Assembly: GCF_013030985.1 (NCBI RefSeq)
Contig: NZ_WPYP01000006.1
Span: 124,001-188,000, forward strand
DNA length: 64,000 bases
Source of the DNA: Ruegeria arenilitoris
Lineage (GTDB): Bacteria; Pseudomonadota; Alphaproteobacteria; Rhodobacterales; Rhodobacteraceae
Reading direction: 5' to 3'
Shown here: positions 1 through 6,897 of the stretch, piece by piece
How positions within the stretch are numbered: position 1 is the first letter of the stretch
Layout: each line of letters opens with the position of its first letter
Notes under the pieces: generated by a model
What the model saw: the letters and a program-made list of their open reading frames with translations, nothing else
The model's database searches: none
What the model was told of the DNA's origin: nothing
Position numbers and translations under genes: made by a program

Positions 1-600
1 GGCCAGGTCGATCTGCTGGTGACGCTGTGTTACGTCGTCTTCCTTGGCGTGGTCGGCGGCCTGATGTTCATCGAAAGCCTGCGGGCGCTGCGCAAGGCTA
101 AAAAGGGCGGCGGCGCGCCCGCAAAACGGCGTCAGCGAGGCTGGGTTCACGCCATGCCGTTTAAGATGCGCTTTCGCACGTCGGGCCTCTATATCTCGGT
201 CATTCCGCCGATGATGGTCGGGCTGTGCGTCGGCGTGCTGTCGGCGATCATGGGGGTCGGCGGCGGCTTTATCATGGTACCGGCGATGATCTACCTGCTT
301 GGCATGCCCACCAAAGTCGTGGTTGGCACCTCGCTGTTTCAGATCATCTTCGTGACGGCTTTCACCACCATGCTGCACGCCACCACGAACTATACGGTCG
401 ATATCGTTCTGGCGGTTCTGCTGCTGGTCGGGGGTGTCGTGGGCGCACAGATCGGCACAGTGATCGGCGCACGGATGCCGGCCGAGCAACTGCGGGTTCT
501 TCTGGCGGCACTGGTTCTGGTGGTCTGCGGCAAGCTGGCGCTGGACCTGCTGATCGAACCGTCCGAGCTCTACTCGCTTGGCAGCGAAGGGGGCCACTGA
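1..600 (+). CDS. Sulfite exporter TauE/SafE family permease (5'-truncated by window edge)
   Basis: The reading frame is open from base 1 and ends at TGA 598-600, so the true start lies outside the window. The visible 199 residues alternate hydrophobic spans with short loops. They contain the TauE/SafE-type glycine motif GVLSAIMGVGGGFIMVPAM near residues 78-96 and the segment VVGTSLFQIIF after it, the usual signature of this family of sulfite/organosulfonate permeases. The substrate cannot be told from sequence. The next gene, a TIGR02186 protein, starts 3 bp downstream, so the two are probably co-transcribed; this pairing is common in Rhodobacterales. Sure of the family, unsure of the substrate. 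Confidence 0.85.
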   Translation, partial: GQVDLLVTLCYVVFLGVVGGLMFIESLRALRKAKKGGGAPAKRRQRGWVHAMPFKMRFRTSGLYISVIPPMMVGLCVGVLSAIMGVGGGFIMVPAMIYLLGMPTKVVVGTSLFQIIFVTAFTTMLHATTNYTVDIVLAVLLLVGGVVGAQIGTVIGARMPAEQLRVLLAALVLVVCGKLALDLLIEPSELYSLGSEGGH

Positions 601-602
601 TC

Positions 603-1370
603 ATGCTGAAACGCCTGATTGCCCTGCTGATCCTGTGCTGCACCCCTGCCTTTGCGGTGGACGAGCAGGTTGTGCTGGGTCTCAGCCAGGATCGCGTTGC
701 CATCACCGCGACCTTTGACGGCTCGGAAATCCTGATTTTTGGGGCCGTCAAACGGGAAACACCCATTCCGCCCGGTCCGCCGCTTGAGGTGATCGTGGCC
801 GTGGCCGGGCCGTCCGGCCCGGTGATGGTCCGGCGCAAGGCTCGCAAAATCGGGATCTGGGTCAATACCGATAGCGTTCTGGTCGACCTTGCGCCCAGCT
901 TTTACGCCGTTGCCACCAGCGGGCCGCTGGACGATATCCTCTCGGATACCGAGGATCTGCGCTATCGCATTTCAATTGAACGGGCCATCCGCTCGGTCGG
1001 GGCAGCAATGCATATCCGTGGCGCGCAATCCTTTGCGGATGCCGTGGTGCGTATACGCGAGGATGAGGGGCTGTATTCGATCCGCGAAAACACCGTGGCG
1101 GTAGACGAACAGACCCTGTTCCGTACCTCGATCGCAATGCCAGCCGACCTGACCGAGGGCGACTACAAGGCGCGTATCTTCCTGACCCGCGGCAAAGAGG
1201 TCGTCTCGCAATTCGAGACCACAATCGACGTGCGCAAGGTCGGGTTGGAGAGGTTCCTCTACAACCTGTCCCGCCAGCAACCGGTCTGGTACGGGCTGAT
1301 GTCGCTGGTCATCGCGATTGCGGCTGGTTGGGGTGCCTCGACGGCATTCCGGCTGTTGCGCGAAAACTGA
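603..1370 (+). CDS. TIGR02186 family exported membrane-anchored protein
   Basis: 255 residues from ATG 603, chosen because it follows the TauE stop by 2 bases and opens with a clear signal peptide (MLKRLIALLILCCTPAFA, cleavage after about residue 18). The body is predicted periplasmic, and a single hydrophobic segment near residues 228-247 (YGLMSLVIAIAAGWGAS) anchors the C-terminus. The phrase IRGAQSFADAVVRI resembles the conserved core of TIGR02186, a Rhodobacterales/Rhizobiales family of unknown function normally encoded directly behind a TauE/SafE permease. A role as periplasmic partner of that permease is inference from gene order only. Confidence 0.75.
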   Translation: MLKRLIALLILCCTPAFAVDEQVVLGLSQDRVAITATFDGSEILIFGAVKRETPIPPGPPLEVIVAVAGPSGPVMVRRKARKIGIWVNTDSVLVDLAPSFYAVATSGPLDDILSDTEDLRYRISIERAIRSVGAAMHIRGAQSFADAVVRIREDEGLYSIRENTVAVDEQTLFRTSIAMPADLTEGDYKARIFLTRGKEVVSQFETTIDVRKVGLERFLYNLSRQQPVWYGLMSLVIAIAAGWGASTAFRLLREN

Positions 1371-1373
1371 CGC

Positions 1374-2102
1374 CTAACCGCGGCCGATATAGGGCATCGT
1401 CGTGGCCATCACGGTCATGAACTGCACATTGGCTTCGGGCGGCAGGCTGGCCATATGCAGTACAGAACGTGCCGCGTCCTCGACAGCCATGGTCGGGTCG
1501 GGCTGCTGTCCGGCTTCAATGGCTGCGTCCACCAGCCCCTGTACCATTTGCGTGCGCGCATTGCCGATATCGATCTGACCGCAGGCGATTCCGAATGGCC
1601 GACCGTCCAGAGACAGGCTGCGGGTCAGGCCGGTGATGGCGTGTTTCGTGGCCGAATAGTGCACCGAGTTCGGACGCGGCACATAGGCAGCAATCGAGCC
1701 GTTATTGATGATGCGCCCGCCTTGCGGTGACTGGTGGCGCATGATCCGAAACGCCTCGCGCGCGCTTAGGAACATGCCGTTCAGGTTGACGTTGACGCTT
1801 TGGTACCAGTCCTCCAGCGCGATCTCGTCAATCGTGCCACCGGGCGCAAAGATACCAGCATTATTGAACAACACGTCCAGACGATCCGTTTTGCCCTGAA
1901 ACTCCGCAAACGCGGCCTGAACCGCATCCGGGTCGGTCACATCCGCGACCAAAGGGATGGCAGTGTCGCGGCCCGATGCCATCTGGTGCAGTTTATCCGC
2001 ACTGCGCGCCAGCAGACCAACTGTCCAGCCCTCGGCCAGGAACAGTTCCGCTGTGGCCTGCCCGATGCCCGAGCTTGCGCCGGTTACGATGATGGTGCTC
2101 AT
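1374..2102 (-). CDS. SDR family NAD(P)-dependent oxidoreductase
   Basis: 242 residues. It begins with the Rossmann motif TGASSGIG (residues 7-14). It carries NNAG in the middle and the catalytic Ser and YxxxK pair (SIAAY, then YSATKHA). This is a classical short-chain dehydrogenase/reductase; its substrate cannot be predicted. The start ATG 2102 overlaps the stop of the upstream helicase gene (ATGA), which suggests translational coupling. A longer frame upstream is only read-through of the helicase region and lacks SDR sequence. Confidence 0.85.
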   Translation of the reverse strand: MSTIIVTGASSGIGQATAELFLAEGWTVGLLARSADKLHQMASGRDTAIPLVADVTDPDAVQAAFAEFQGKTDRLDVLFNNAGIFAPGGTIDEIALEDWYQSVNVNLNGMFLSAREAFRIMRHQSPQGGRIINNGSIAAYVPRPNSVHYSATKHAITGLTRSLSLDGRPFGIACGQIDIGNARTQMVQGLVDAAIEAGQQPDPTMAVEDAARSVLHMASLPPEANVQFMTVMATTMPYIGRG

Positions 2103-3631
2103 ATCTCTTCGGCCTCCAGTGTCAGCGATGCTACCGGAACGGCGCGCAGGTCGTCCACGCGCAGCGGATGGGTGGGTTTGGCCAGACGGTTCCGCACCAC
2201 CCATATCAGACGCTCCTGCGCGCGGGTGATGGCCACATAGGCCAAGCGCTTCCACAGCGGTTGTCCGGCCTCGGTCCGGCCCATGCGGGCGGCAGCGTAA
2301 ATATCAGGCGCAAAGACCTGAACCGTGTCCCATTGTGAGCCCTGCGCCTTATGAATGGTCACCGCCGCGCCATGCAGAAAGGTCGCGCCCATGCGCGCGG
2401 CAAAAGGGATAAAGGGCTCTTCCTCATCCGGTTTCTCGATCTTGACGATGGAGGCGGCGCTGACCTGCGGGTCTTCGGCCCCCATCACGTGCAGGCGCGA
2501 AAATCCCGGCTTGCGCCCCGGTCCCAGATAGATCACCTGAGCGCCCTTGATCAGCCCGCGCGCCTCAAGGTCCAGACGTTTCTTGCGGTGCTTCAGCGGC
2601 AGCTCGATGCCGTCGCAGATCAGCGGTTCACCTTCCAACAGCTCGGTATCCGGCGCGCCGTGCACATGTCGGAACGCCTGAATCAAGCGGATGCGTGTCG
2701 CGTTGCGCCAAACCAGAACCGGGCTGCGCGCCATCAGATCGACCTCGACCCGCTGACCCCATATCACGCGATCATCCTGCCGGGCCGTCTGCTCAATCAA
2801 CCGCTCGAAATCCTCGAACCCCATCTGCGGGTCGGCCAGCGCGTGGGCGAGATCAAGGATCGGATTATCCGCGTCCTGCCGGTGAACCCGATGCAGAATC
2901 TGTTTGCGCGGCTCGGGCAGAGCCTCAAACACCATACTGCCGGATTGATTGACCGGGGCCAGCTGGGCCGGGTCGCCGAACAGCAGCAGGGTCGGAAAGA
3001 TTTCCTGCAGGTCCTCGAATTGGCGGTCGTCCAGCATCGAGGCCTCATCGACGAAGCCGATATCCAAGGGCTCGTCCCGGCGTTTCCAGCCGGTGATGAA
3101 ATCCGACCCGCGCAATCCTGCAGCGGCCAGCGCACCGGGGATGGACTTGTTGTTCTCATAGAACGCGGCGGCTCGGTCCAGCGCCTCATCGGTCAGGCCT
3201 TCGATCTCGGGGCGTTCGTCGTTACCCGCCAGCCATTCGGCGATGCGTTCGTATTCCGGGTCATAAACCGGCGTGTATAGGATGCGGTGAATGGTCGTCG
3301 CCGGCACACCACGCAGGCGCAAAACGCTGGCCGCTTTGTTGGTGGGCGCAAGAATGGCGAGGCTGCGCTTTTCCTTCGCCTTGCGACTTTCGAAATCGCC
3401 CGAGACAATCTGCACGCCGGTTTCGGCCAACGCCTTGTACAGCTCGGCCAGCAGCAAGGTTTTACCCGAGCCCGCCTTGCCGATCACCGCCATGACACCG
3501 GATTTCCCCGCCCCCGGCAGCTTCAGAAGGGCGTCGTCATCCAGGTCAACACCGGCCGATCGCAGCATCTCGGCAATGCTGTCATAGGCGGCAGCCTGAT
3601 CTTCGGAAAAGGTCACAGGGGGCATAGACAT
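2099..3631 (-). CDS. ATP-dependent RecD/Dda-like DNA helicase
   Basis: 510 residues. Walker A is seen in GKAGSGKTLLL (about residues 52-62), and a DEAS-type Walker B in GFVDEASMLDD (about 193-203). The GDPAQLAPV segment is the SF1 motif III, and near the C-terminus the UvrD-like TIHKAQGSQWD and YVAITRAQERL stretches complete an SF1B helicase core. The length fits the short Dda-like bacterial helicases, not full RecD (no RecBC partner nearby). It is probably involved in DNA repair or replication-fork processing. The SDR gene follows with a 4-bp overlap. Confidence 0.85.
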   Translation of the reverse strand: MSMPPVTFSEDQAAAYDSIAEMLRSAGVDLDDDALLKLPGAGKSGVMAVIGKAGSGKTLLLAELYKALAETGVQIVSGDFESRKAKEKRSLAILAPTNKAASVLRLRGVPATTIHRILYTPVYDPEYERIAEWLAGNDERPEIEGLTDEALDRAAAFYENNKSIPGALAAAGLRGSDFITGWKRRDEPLDIGFVDEASMLDDRQFEDLQEIFPTLLLFGDPAQLAPVNQSGSMVFEALPEPRKQILHRVHRQDADNPILDLAHALADPQMGFEDFERLIEQTARQDDRVIWGQRVEVDLMARSPVLVWRNATRIRLIQAFRHVHGAPDTELLEGEPLICDGIELPLKHRKKRLDLEARGLIKGAQVIYLGPGRKPGFSRLHVMGAEDPQVSAASIVKIEKPDEEEPFIPFAARMGATFLHGAAVTIHKAQGSQWDTVQVFAPDIYAAARMGRTEAGQPLWKRLAYVAITRAQERLIWVVRNRLAKPTHPLRVDDLRAVPVASLTLEAEEI

Positions 3632-3691
3632 GGCGCGACCCTACAGGGCCGCGCCAGCTATCACCAGAGAGGGATTTGGCTTTTCCGCAGG

Positions 3692-4330
3692 TCAGGCCGA
3701 CAGGGCGAACCTGTGCTGCCGCCCGGTGCCGAAGGCGGTCTTGAACCACAGGCGGGACAGCTCGCGCGGGATGCCCGCACGTTCGGCGACACGGTTGCAA
3801 TCCTCGGCCGAATAAGGCCACAGCCCCACCGAAATCTGATCGCGCCCTTTCCCCTGAGAACCCAGAACAAGGGGCGAAGACCCGATCAGACGGTAAATCC
3901 GGATCATGCGTGCGTCAAAGACGCCGGCGATATGGGTCAGGCCGAACCCTTCCATCATCTCGCCACCGCTGAGCATGATCGCCCCCGCCGTATGTGGGCT
4001 GGCCGTGCGGGACAGACAAAAACGTGTCACCTCCCAGATCAGAGGGCTGCAGATCGGCTTGCCGCCGGTCAGATGTCCAAACACCTCGTTCACCATCACG
4101 GGTCCGGTGGTCGGCAGAACACGCATGGAGCCGCCGTGGCTGCCATCCTCTTCTTCCCAGATGACGTACAGGGGGTTCAGGTCGTCGTACTGATCCCGCT
4201 CCTCTCCTTTTTCGTTGACGTGGACGTCCCAGCCCAGCCGGGTTTTGAACTGATCCGCGCGGTCCCGGAACATTCCGTCGGCCAGATCCGGAAACTTGTA
4301 AAGCTCATCAGCAAACAGATAACGCAACAT
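3692..4330 (-). CDS. luxI: LuxI-family acyl-homoserine-lactone synthase
   Basis: 212 residues. All the family's invariant positions are present at the classical numbering: R24, F28, W34, D46, D49, R70, F84, E100 and R103 (in LIWEVTRF). The enzyme joins an acyl chain from acyl-ACP or acyl-CoA to S-adenosylmethionine to make an AHL signal; chain length cannot be read from sequence. It lies 84 bp downstream of luxR on the same strand. The start is fixed by AAGGGG at 4340-4345, nine bases upstream of ATG 4330. That ribosome-binding site and the start codon are both inside a long inverted repeat (see separate entry), so translation may be regulated. Confidence 0.95.
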   Translation of the reverse strand: MLRYLFADELYKFPDLADGMFRDRADQFKTRLGWDVHVNEKGEERDQYDDLNPLYVIWEEEDGSHGGSMRVLPTTGPVMVNEVFGHLTGGKPICSPLIWEVTRFCLSRTASPHTAGAIMLSGGEMMEGFGLTHIAGVFDARMIRIYRLIGSSPLVLGSQGKGRDQISVGLWPYSAEDCNRVAERAGIPRELSRLWFKTAFGTGRQHRFALSA

Positions 4331-4382
4331 GACTTTTTTCCCCTTGTCGTCCTGTGCAGGAACGAAGGGGGTACAAAGTCAT
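4308..4382 (-). CDS. Possible 24-residue leader ORF overlapping luxI start
   Basis: ATG at 4382, preceded nine bases upstream by GGGA, opens a frame that reads through the luxI 5' hairpin and stops at TGA 4310-4308, inside codons 7-8 of luxI in another frame. The predicted peptide starts MTLYPLRSCTG. A ribosome translating it would melt the hairpin that covers the luxI ribosome-binding site, so it could work as a coupling leader. There is no evidence that the peptide itself matters. Its position and ribosome-binding site are seen; the function is inference. Confidence 0.35.
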   Translation of the reverse strand: MTLYPLRSCTGRQGEKSHVALSVC

Positions 4383-4383
4383 G
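4328..4383 (-). promoter_or_regulatory. luxI leader hairpin that can hide the RBS and start codon
   Basis: In the mRNA sense, CATGACTTT (4383-4375) is perfectly complementary to AAAGTCATG (4336-4328), which contains the luxI start codon. Inside this, CCCCTT (4370-4365) pairs with AAGGGG (4345-4340), the luxI Shine-Dalgarno sequence, and TCCT pairs with AGGA around a GCAC loop. The whole 56 bases thus fold into one interrupted hairpin closed by both AUGs. The pairing is seen directly; regulation is inferred. Confidence 0.6.
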
Positions 4384-4414
4384 GTTAATTTCCCGTTCGT
4401 GGGGCGTTCGCCTG

Positions 4415-4429
4415 TTAAACCACTATTAA
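4415..4429 (-). promoter_or_regulatory. Candidate CtrA-binding site upstream of luxI
   Basis: On the minus strand this reads TTAATAGTGGTTTAA followed by C, an exact match to the alphaproteobacterial CtrA consensus TTAA-N7-TTAAC. It overlaps the last codons and stop of luxR and lies about 85 bp before the luxI ATG, facing luxI. A second match lies upstream of the luxR transcription unit. Confidence 0.5.
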
Positions 4430-5134
4430 TCCCCGGCTGAGTGCCGTGGCGATGGCGTGGGTGGTGTTCTGCGCCCCAAGTTTGGCGCGAGCGCTTTCGA
4501 TATAAACCCGCAGCGTATGCTCGGAAATGGAAAGCGAATGAGCGACCTGCGCCCGGCTGTAGCCCAGTGCCAGCAGGGTCATCGCATCCACTTCGCGCGG
4601 TGACAGGCCGCGGGATGAATCGGGCTGACGGTCACTTTCGAACTCAAGCGCTTTGCGGTTGAAGTAATGCGCGATCAGAATCAGTTCTCGGCCGTGACGC
4701 TCGATGAATTTCTGCCAGGCCTCGTCGTCGCAAGAATGGTTCAGGGTGAACAAGGCAAATTGCCCCTTCGGTCCTCGGATCGGGATCGAATAGCCCTGAT
4801 TTCCGACCCCATGACTTTGCGCGTCCTTCAGGAACGCCTTGGCCACCTTTCCGGACCAGTCCAGCGTTTTCCAATCGACCGGGTGAAACCGCTGAAAACA
4901 GCCCAGAATGACCGGATCGATCCGGTGGTAATTTCTCTCTTGATAGCGTTCGGCCCAGGCATCGGGATAGGTCGTATAGCCGTATTGATCTCCGGCGCCA
5001 TCGACCCAATGGTAAATGAGGTGTTCAACCTTCAGCCTGTCGCGCAATCGGACAGCAACAGTGCTTAGTTCTTCAAGCGTGCTGGTGTTTTCCAAGTCCT
5101 CCAGGACTTGGCTCATATCGAGTTTTGTTCCCAT
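4415..5134 (-). CDS. luxR: LuxR-family autoinducer-binding transcriptional regulator
   Basis: 239 residues. The N-terminal half is the AHL-binding domain, with the family's aromatic/acidic pocket positions in the region around IYHWVDGAG, YPDAW and Y..RNYHRIDP. The C-terminal third is a LuxR/GerE helix-turn-helix (SPREVDAMTLLALGYSRAQV, then HTLRVYIESARAKLG). It is the cognate receptor of the adjacent luxI product by position. The start is uncertain: ATG 5134 lies inside the upstream small ORF (62-base overlap, different frame), and ATG 5116 is a possible alternative. No strong ribosome-binding site precedes either, so translational coupling to the upstream ORF is plausible. Confidence 0.9.
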   Translation of the reverse strand: MGTKLDMSQVLEDLENTSTLEELSTVAVRLRDRLKVEHLIYHWVDGAGDQYGYTTYPDAWAERYQERNYHRIDPVILGCFQRFHPVDWKTLDWSGKVAKAFLKDAQSHGVGNQGYSIPIRGPKGQFALFTLNHSCDDEAWQKFIERHGRELILIAHYFNRKALEFESDRQPDSSRGLSPREVDAMTLLALGYSRAQVAHSLSISEHTLRVYIESARAKLGAQNTTHAIATALSRGLIVV

Positions 5135-5291
5135 CCGCTGGCGTCCGTACCTCAGCCTTCTTGGACGCGATCTCGGCGGCGGCGATCAGCTTGGTGTCGT
5201 CCAACTGCTCGGCCAGCGCGATCAAACCGTTCTCAACAGCGAAGGCGTTGAGGTCCGACAACACGTCCAGTATCCACTCATTCTGCGCCAT
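5073..5291 (-). CDS. Small conserved-looking protein upstream of and overlapping luxR
   Basis: 72 residues starting MAQNEWILDVLSDLNAF, with GGAGAG ribosome-binding site about 6-11 bases before ATG 5291. The first 45 residues look like a compact two-helix acidic protein (LAEQLDDTKLIAAAEIA). The tail is basic and low-complexity and is encoded by DNA shared with the luxR start. It has no recognised domain. From memory, similar short proteins occur beside luxR in other Rhodobacterales; I could not check. It probably opens the small ORF-luxR-luxI transcription unit. Confidence 0.6.
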   Translation of the reverse strand: MAQNEWILDVLSDLNAFAVENGLIALAEQLDDTKLIAAAEIASKKAEVRTPADGNKTRYEPSPGGLGKHQHA

Positions 5292-5310
5292 CAGGGTCTC
5301 TCCGAAACGG

Positions 5311-5326
5311 TTAACGAAGGGTTAAC
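5311..5326 (-). promoter_or_regulatory. Candidate CtrA-binding site upstream of the luxR operon
   Basis: The minus strand reads TTAACCCTTCGTTAA within GTTAACCCTTCGTTAACC, a full TTAA-N7-TTAAC match. It ends 20 bp before the start codon of the small ORF that leads the luxR unit, so it would overlap or lie just downstream of the promoter. Its position near the start could give repression instead of activation. Confidence 0.5.
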
Positions 5327-5334
5327 ACAACCAT

Positions 5335-5349
5335 AACATGTGCAATGTT
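5335..5349 (-). promoter_or_regulatory. 15-bp dyad upstream of luxR operon (possible lux-type box)
   Basis: AACAT GTGCA ATGTT is a 5-bp-arm inverted repeat placed about 45-60 bp upstream of the small ORF start, in the usual window for a LuxR-type operator. It does not match the Vibrio lux box closely, so the call rests on position and symmetry only. Confidence 0.25.
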
Positions 5350-5433
5350 TTTTAGACTATTCACTGGTTTCTACTCCCCAAAAAAAGTGGGGTTAATGCC
5401 TGTAAGTCGCTGAAAAGAATAAACCTATGCGCC

Positions 5434-5476
5434 AAAAAAGCTGCGCCCGCGAACCGATAAACCGATTCGCGGGCGC
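5434..5476 (-). terminator. Rho-independent terminator of ccrA
   Basis: On the minus strand an 11-bp perfect stem (GCGCCCGCGAA with TTCGCGGGCGC, 5443-5453 and 5466-5476) is followed after a few bases by TTTTTT (5439-5434). It begins 23 bp after the ccrA stop codon. Confidence 0.85.
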
Positions 5477-5498
5477 CTGAAAGTTATTTACCTGCGAT

Positions 5499-6785
5499 TC
5501 AACCGCGGGCGTCCAGAACCTCTTCCAGAGTGCGCATTCCGGTCTGTGGGGCCTGAACCAGAACCGACATGTTGCCCGGCTTATGCTCGTTGCGCATCAT
5601 CTTCATGTGCGCCTCGGGCAGTTCATTCCACGTGAACACTTCCGACATGCAGGGATCCAGGCGGCGCTCAACCATCAGCTGGTTGGCGGCGGCGGCCTGT
5701 TTCAGGTGCGCAAAGTGCGAGCCCTGCAGGCGCTTCTGATGCATCCACATGTAACGCACATCGAAGGTCAGGTTATAGCCGGTGGTGCCGGCGCAGATCA
5801 CGACCATGCCGCCCTTTTTCACCACGAAGGTCGAAACCGGGAAGGTGCTTTCGCCCGGGTGCTCGAACACCATGTCGACGTTCACACCCTTGCCGGTGAT
5901 GTCCCAGATGGCCTTGCCGAATTTGCGAGCCTCTTTGAACCACTCGGCATATTCAGGCGTGTTCACCGTAGGCAGTTGACCCCAGCAGTTGAAGTCCTTG
6001 CGGTTCAGAACACCTTTGGCGCCCAGACCCATGACGAAGTCACGCTTGCTTTCATCCGAGATCACACCAATCGCATTGGCGCCTGCGGTGTTGATCAGCT
6101 GGATTGCATAAGAACCCAGACCACCCGATGCGCCCCAGACCAGAACGTTCTGACCCGGCTTCAGGTCGTGCGGTTCGTGACCGAACAGCATCCGATAGGC
6201 CGTTGCCAGCGTCAGCGTGTAACAGGCGCTTTCTTCCCATGTCAGATGCTTGGGACGCGGCATCAGCTGCTGAGCCTGAACGTTGGTGAATTGCGCGAAC
6301 GATCCGTCCGGCGTTTCGTAACCCCAGATCCGCTGGCTGGGCGAATACATCGGGTCGCCACCGTTGCATTCCTCGTCGTCGCCGTCATCCTGGTTGCAGT
6401 GGATGACAACCTCATCGCCGACTTTCCAGCGGGTCACTTTCGAACCCACCGCCCAGACGATGCCCGACGCATCCGAACCGGCGATGTGATAAGGTGCCTT
6501 GTGGCCGTCAAACGGCGAGATCGGCTTGCCCAGCGAGGCCCAGACGCCGTTGTAGTTCACGCCCGCGGCCATCACCAGCACCAGCACCTCGTGGCTGTCC
6601 AGTTCGGGGACGTCCACCACTTCCTGCACCATCGCGGTGTCCGGCTCGCCGTGGCGTTCCTTGCGGATCGCCCATGCGTACATTTTCTTGGGCACAAACC
6701 CCATCGGAGGGATCTCACCCATCTCATAGAGGTCTTTTTCCGGCGCGTCGTAGGACGCGATACCGCTGTCGGTGTCCAGAGCCAT
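5499..6785 (-). CDS. ccrA: Crotonyl-CoA carboxylase/reductase
   Basis: 428 residues. It is a medium-chain dehydrogenase/reductase fold with the nucleotide-binding motif WGASGGLGSYAIQL in the middle and the family's characteristic stretches YAWAIRKERHGEPD (N-terminal) and FEHPGESTFPVSTFVV. The enzyme reductively carboxylates crotonyl-CoA to (2S)-ethylmalonyl-CoA with NADPH and CO2, the committing step of the ethylmalonyl-CoA pathway. I chose ATG 6785 over ATG 6800 because AAGGAGG lies within the extra five codons, at the right distance from 6785. The ecm gene lies just beyond the intervening acyltransferase. The leader contains a palindrome and a hairpin (separate entries). Confidence 0.95.
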   Translation of the reverse strand: MALDTDSGIASYDAPEKDLYEMGEIPPMGFVPKKMYAWAIRKERHGEPDTAMVQEVVDVPELDSHEVLVLVMAAGVNYNGVWASLGKPISPFDGHKAPYHIAGSDASGIVWAVGSKVTRWKVGDEVVIHCNQDDGDDEECNGGDPMYSPSQRIWGYETPDGSFAQFTNVQAQQLMPRPKHLTWEESACYTLTLATAYRMLFGHEPHDLKPGQNVLVWGASGGLGSYAIQLINTAGANAIGVISDESKRDFVMGLGAKGVLNRKDFNCWGQLPTVNTPEYAEWFKEARKFGKAIWDITGKGVNVDMVFEHPGESTFPVSTFVVKKGGMVVICAGTTGYNLTFDVRYMWMHQKRLQGSHFAHLKQAAAANQLMVERRLDPCMSEVFTWNELPEAHMKMMRNEHKPGNMSVLVQAPQTGMRTLEEVLDARG

Positions 6786-6812
6786 GTTGGCCTCCTTCAT
6801 TCTAATTCATTG

Positions 6813-6831
6813 CCGCGATGCAGAATCGCGG
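6813..6831 (-). promoter_or_regulatory. Hairpin in ccrA leader
   Basis: CCGCGAT and ATCGCGG form a 7-bp perfect stem around a 5-base loop, 28 bp upstream of the ccrA start. There is no U-run, so it is not a simple terminator; it may shape the 5' leader. Confidence 0.35.
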
Positions 6832-6861
6832 GCTCTATCCGATGAGATATTGGTCGGAGAG

Positions 6862-6879
6862 AAATATTGCAACATATTT
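6862..6879 (-). promoter_or_regulatory. Palindromic TTGCAA-type operator candidate upstream of ccrA
   Basis: AAATAT and ATATTT arms (6862-6867 and 6874-6879) flank TGCAAC, giving an 18-bp dyad that contains ATTGCAAC. It lies about 77 bp upstream of the ccrA start. TTGC/GCAA dyads recur upstream of ecm, mcl2, phaA and phaB in this window. Confidence 0.4.
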
Positions 6880-6897
6880 TGAGTGTATTTTGTAATT

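Noticed and set aside
362..865. Long antisense frames under the TauE and TIGR02186 genes
   Set aside because: Arg/Ser/Pro-rich shadow translations with no domain, typical of GC-rich coding DNA.
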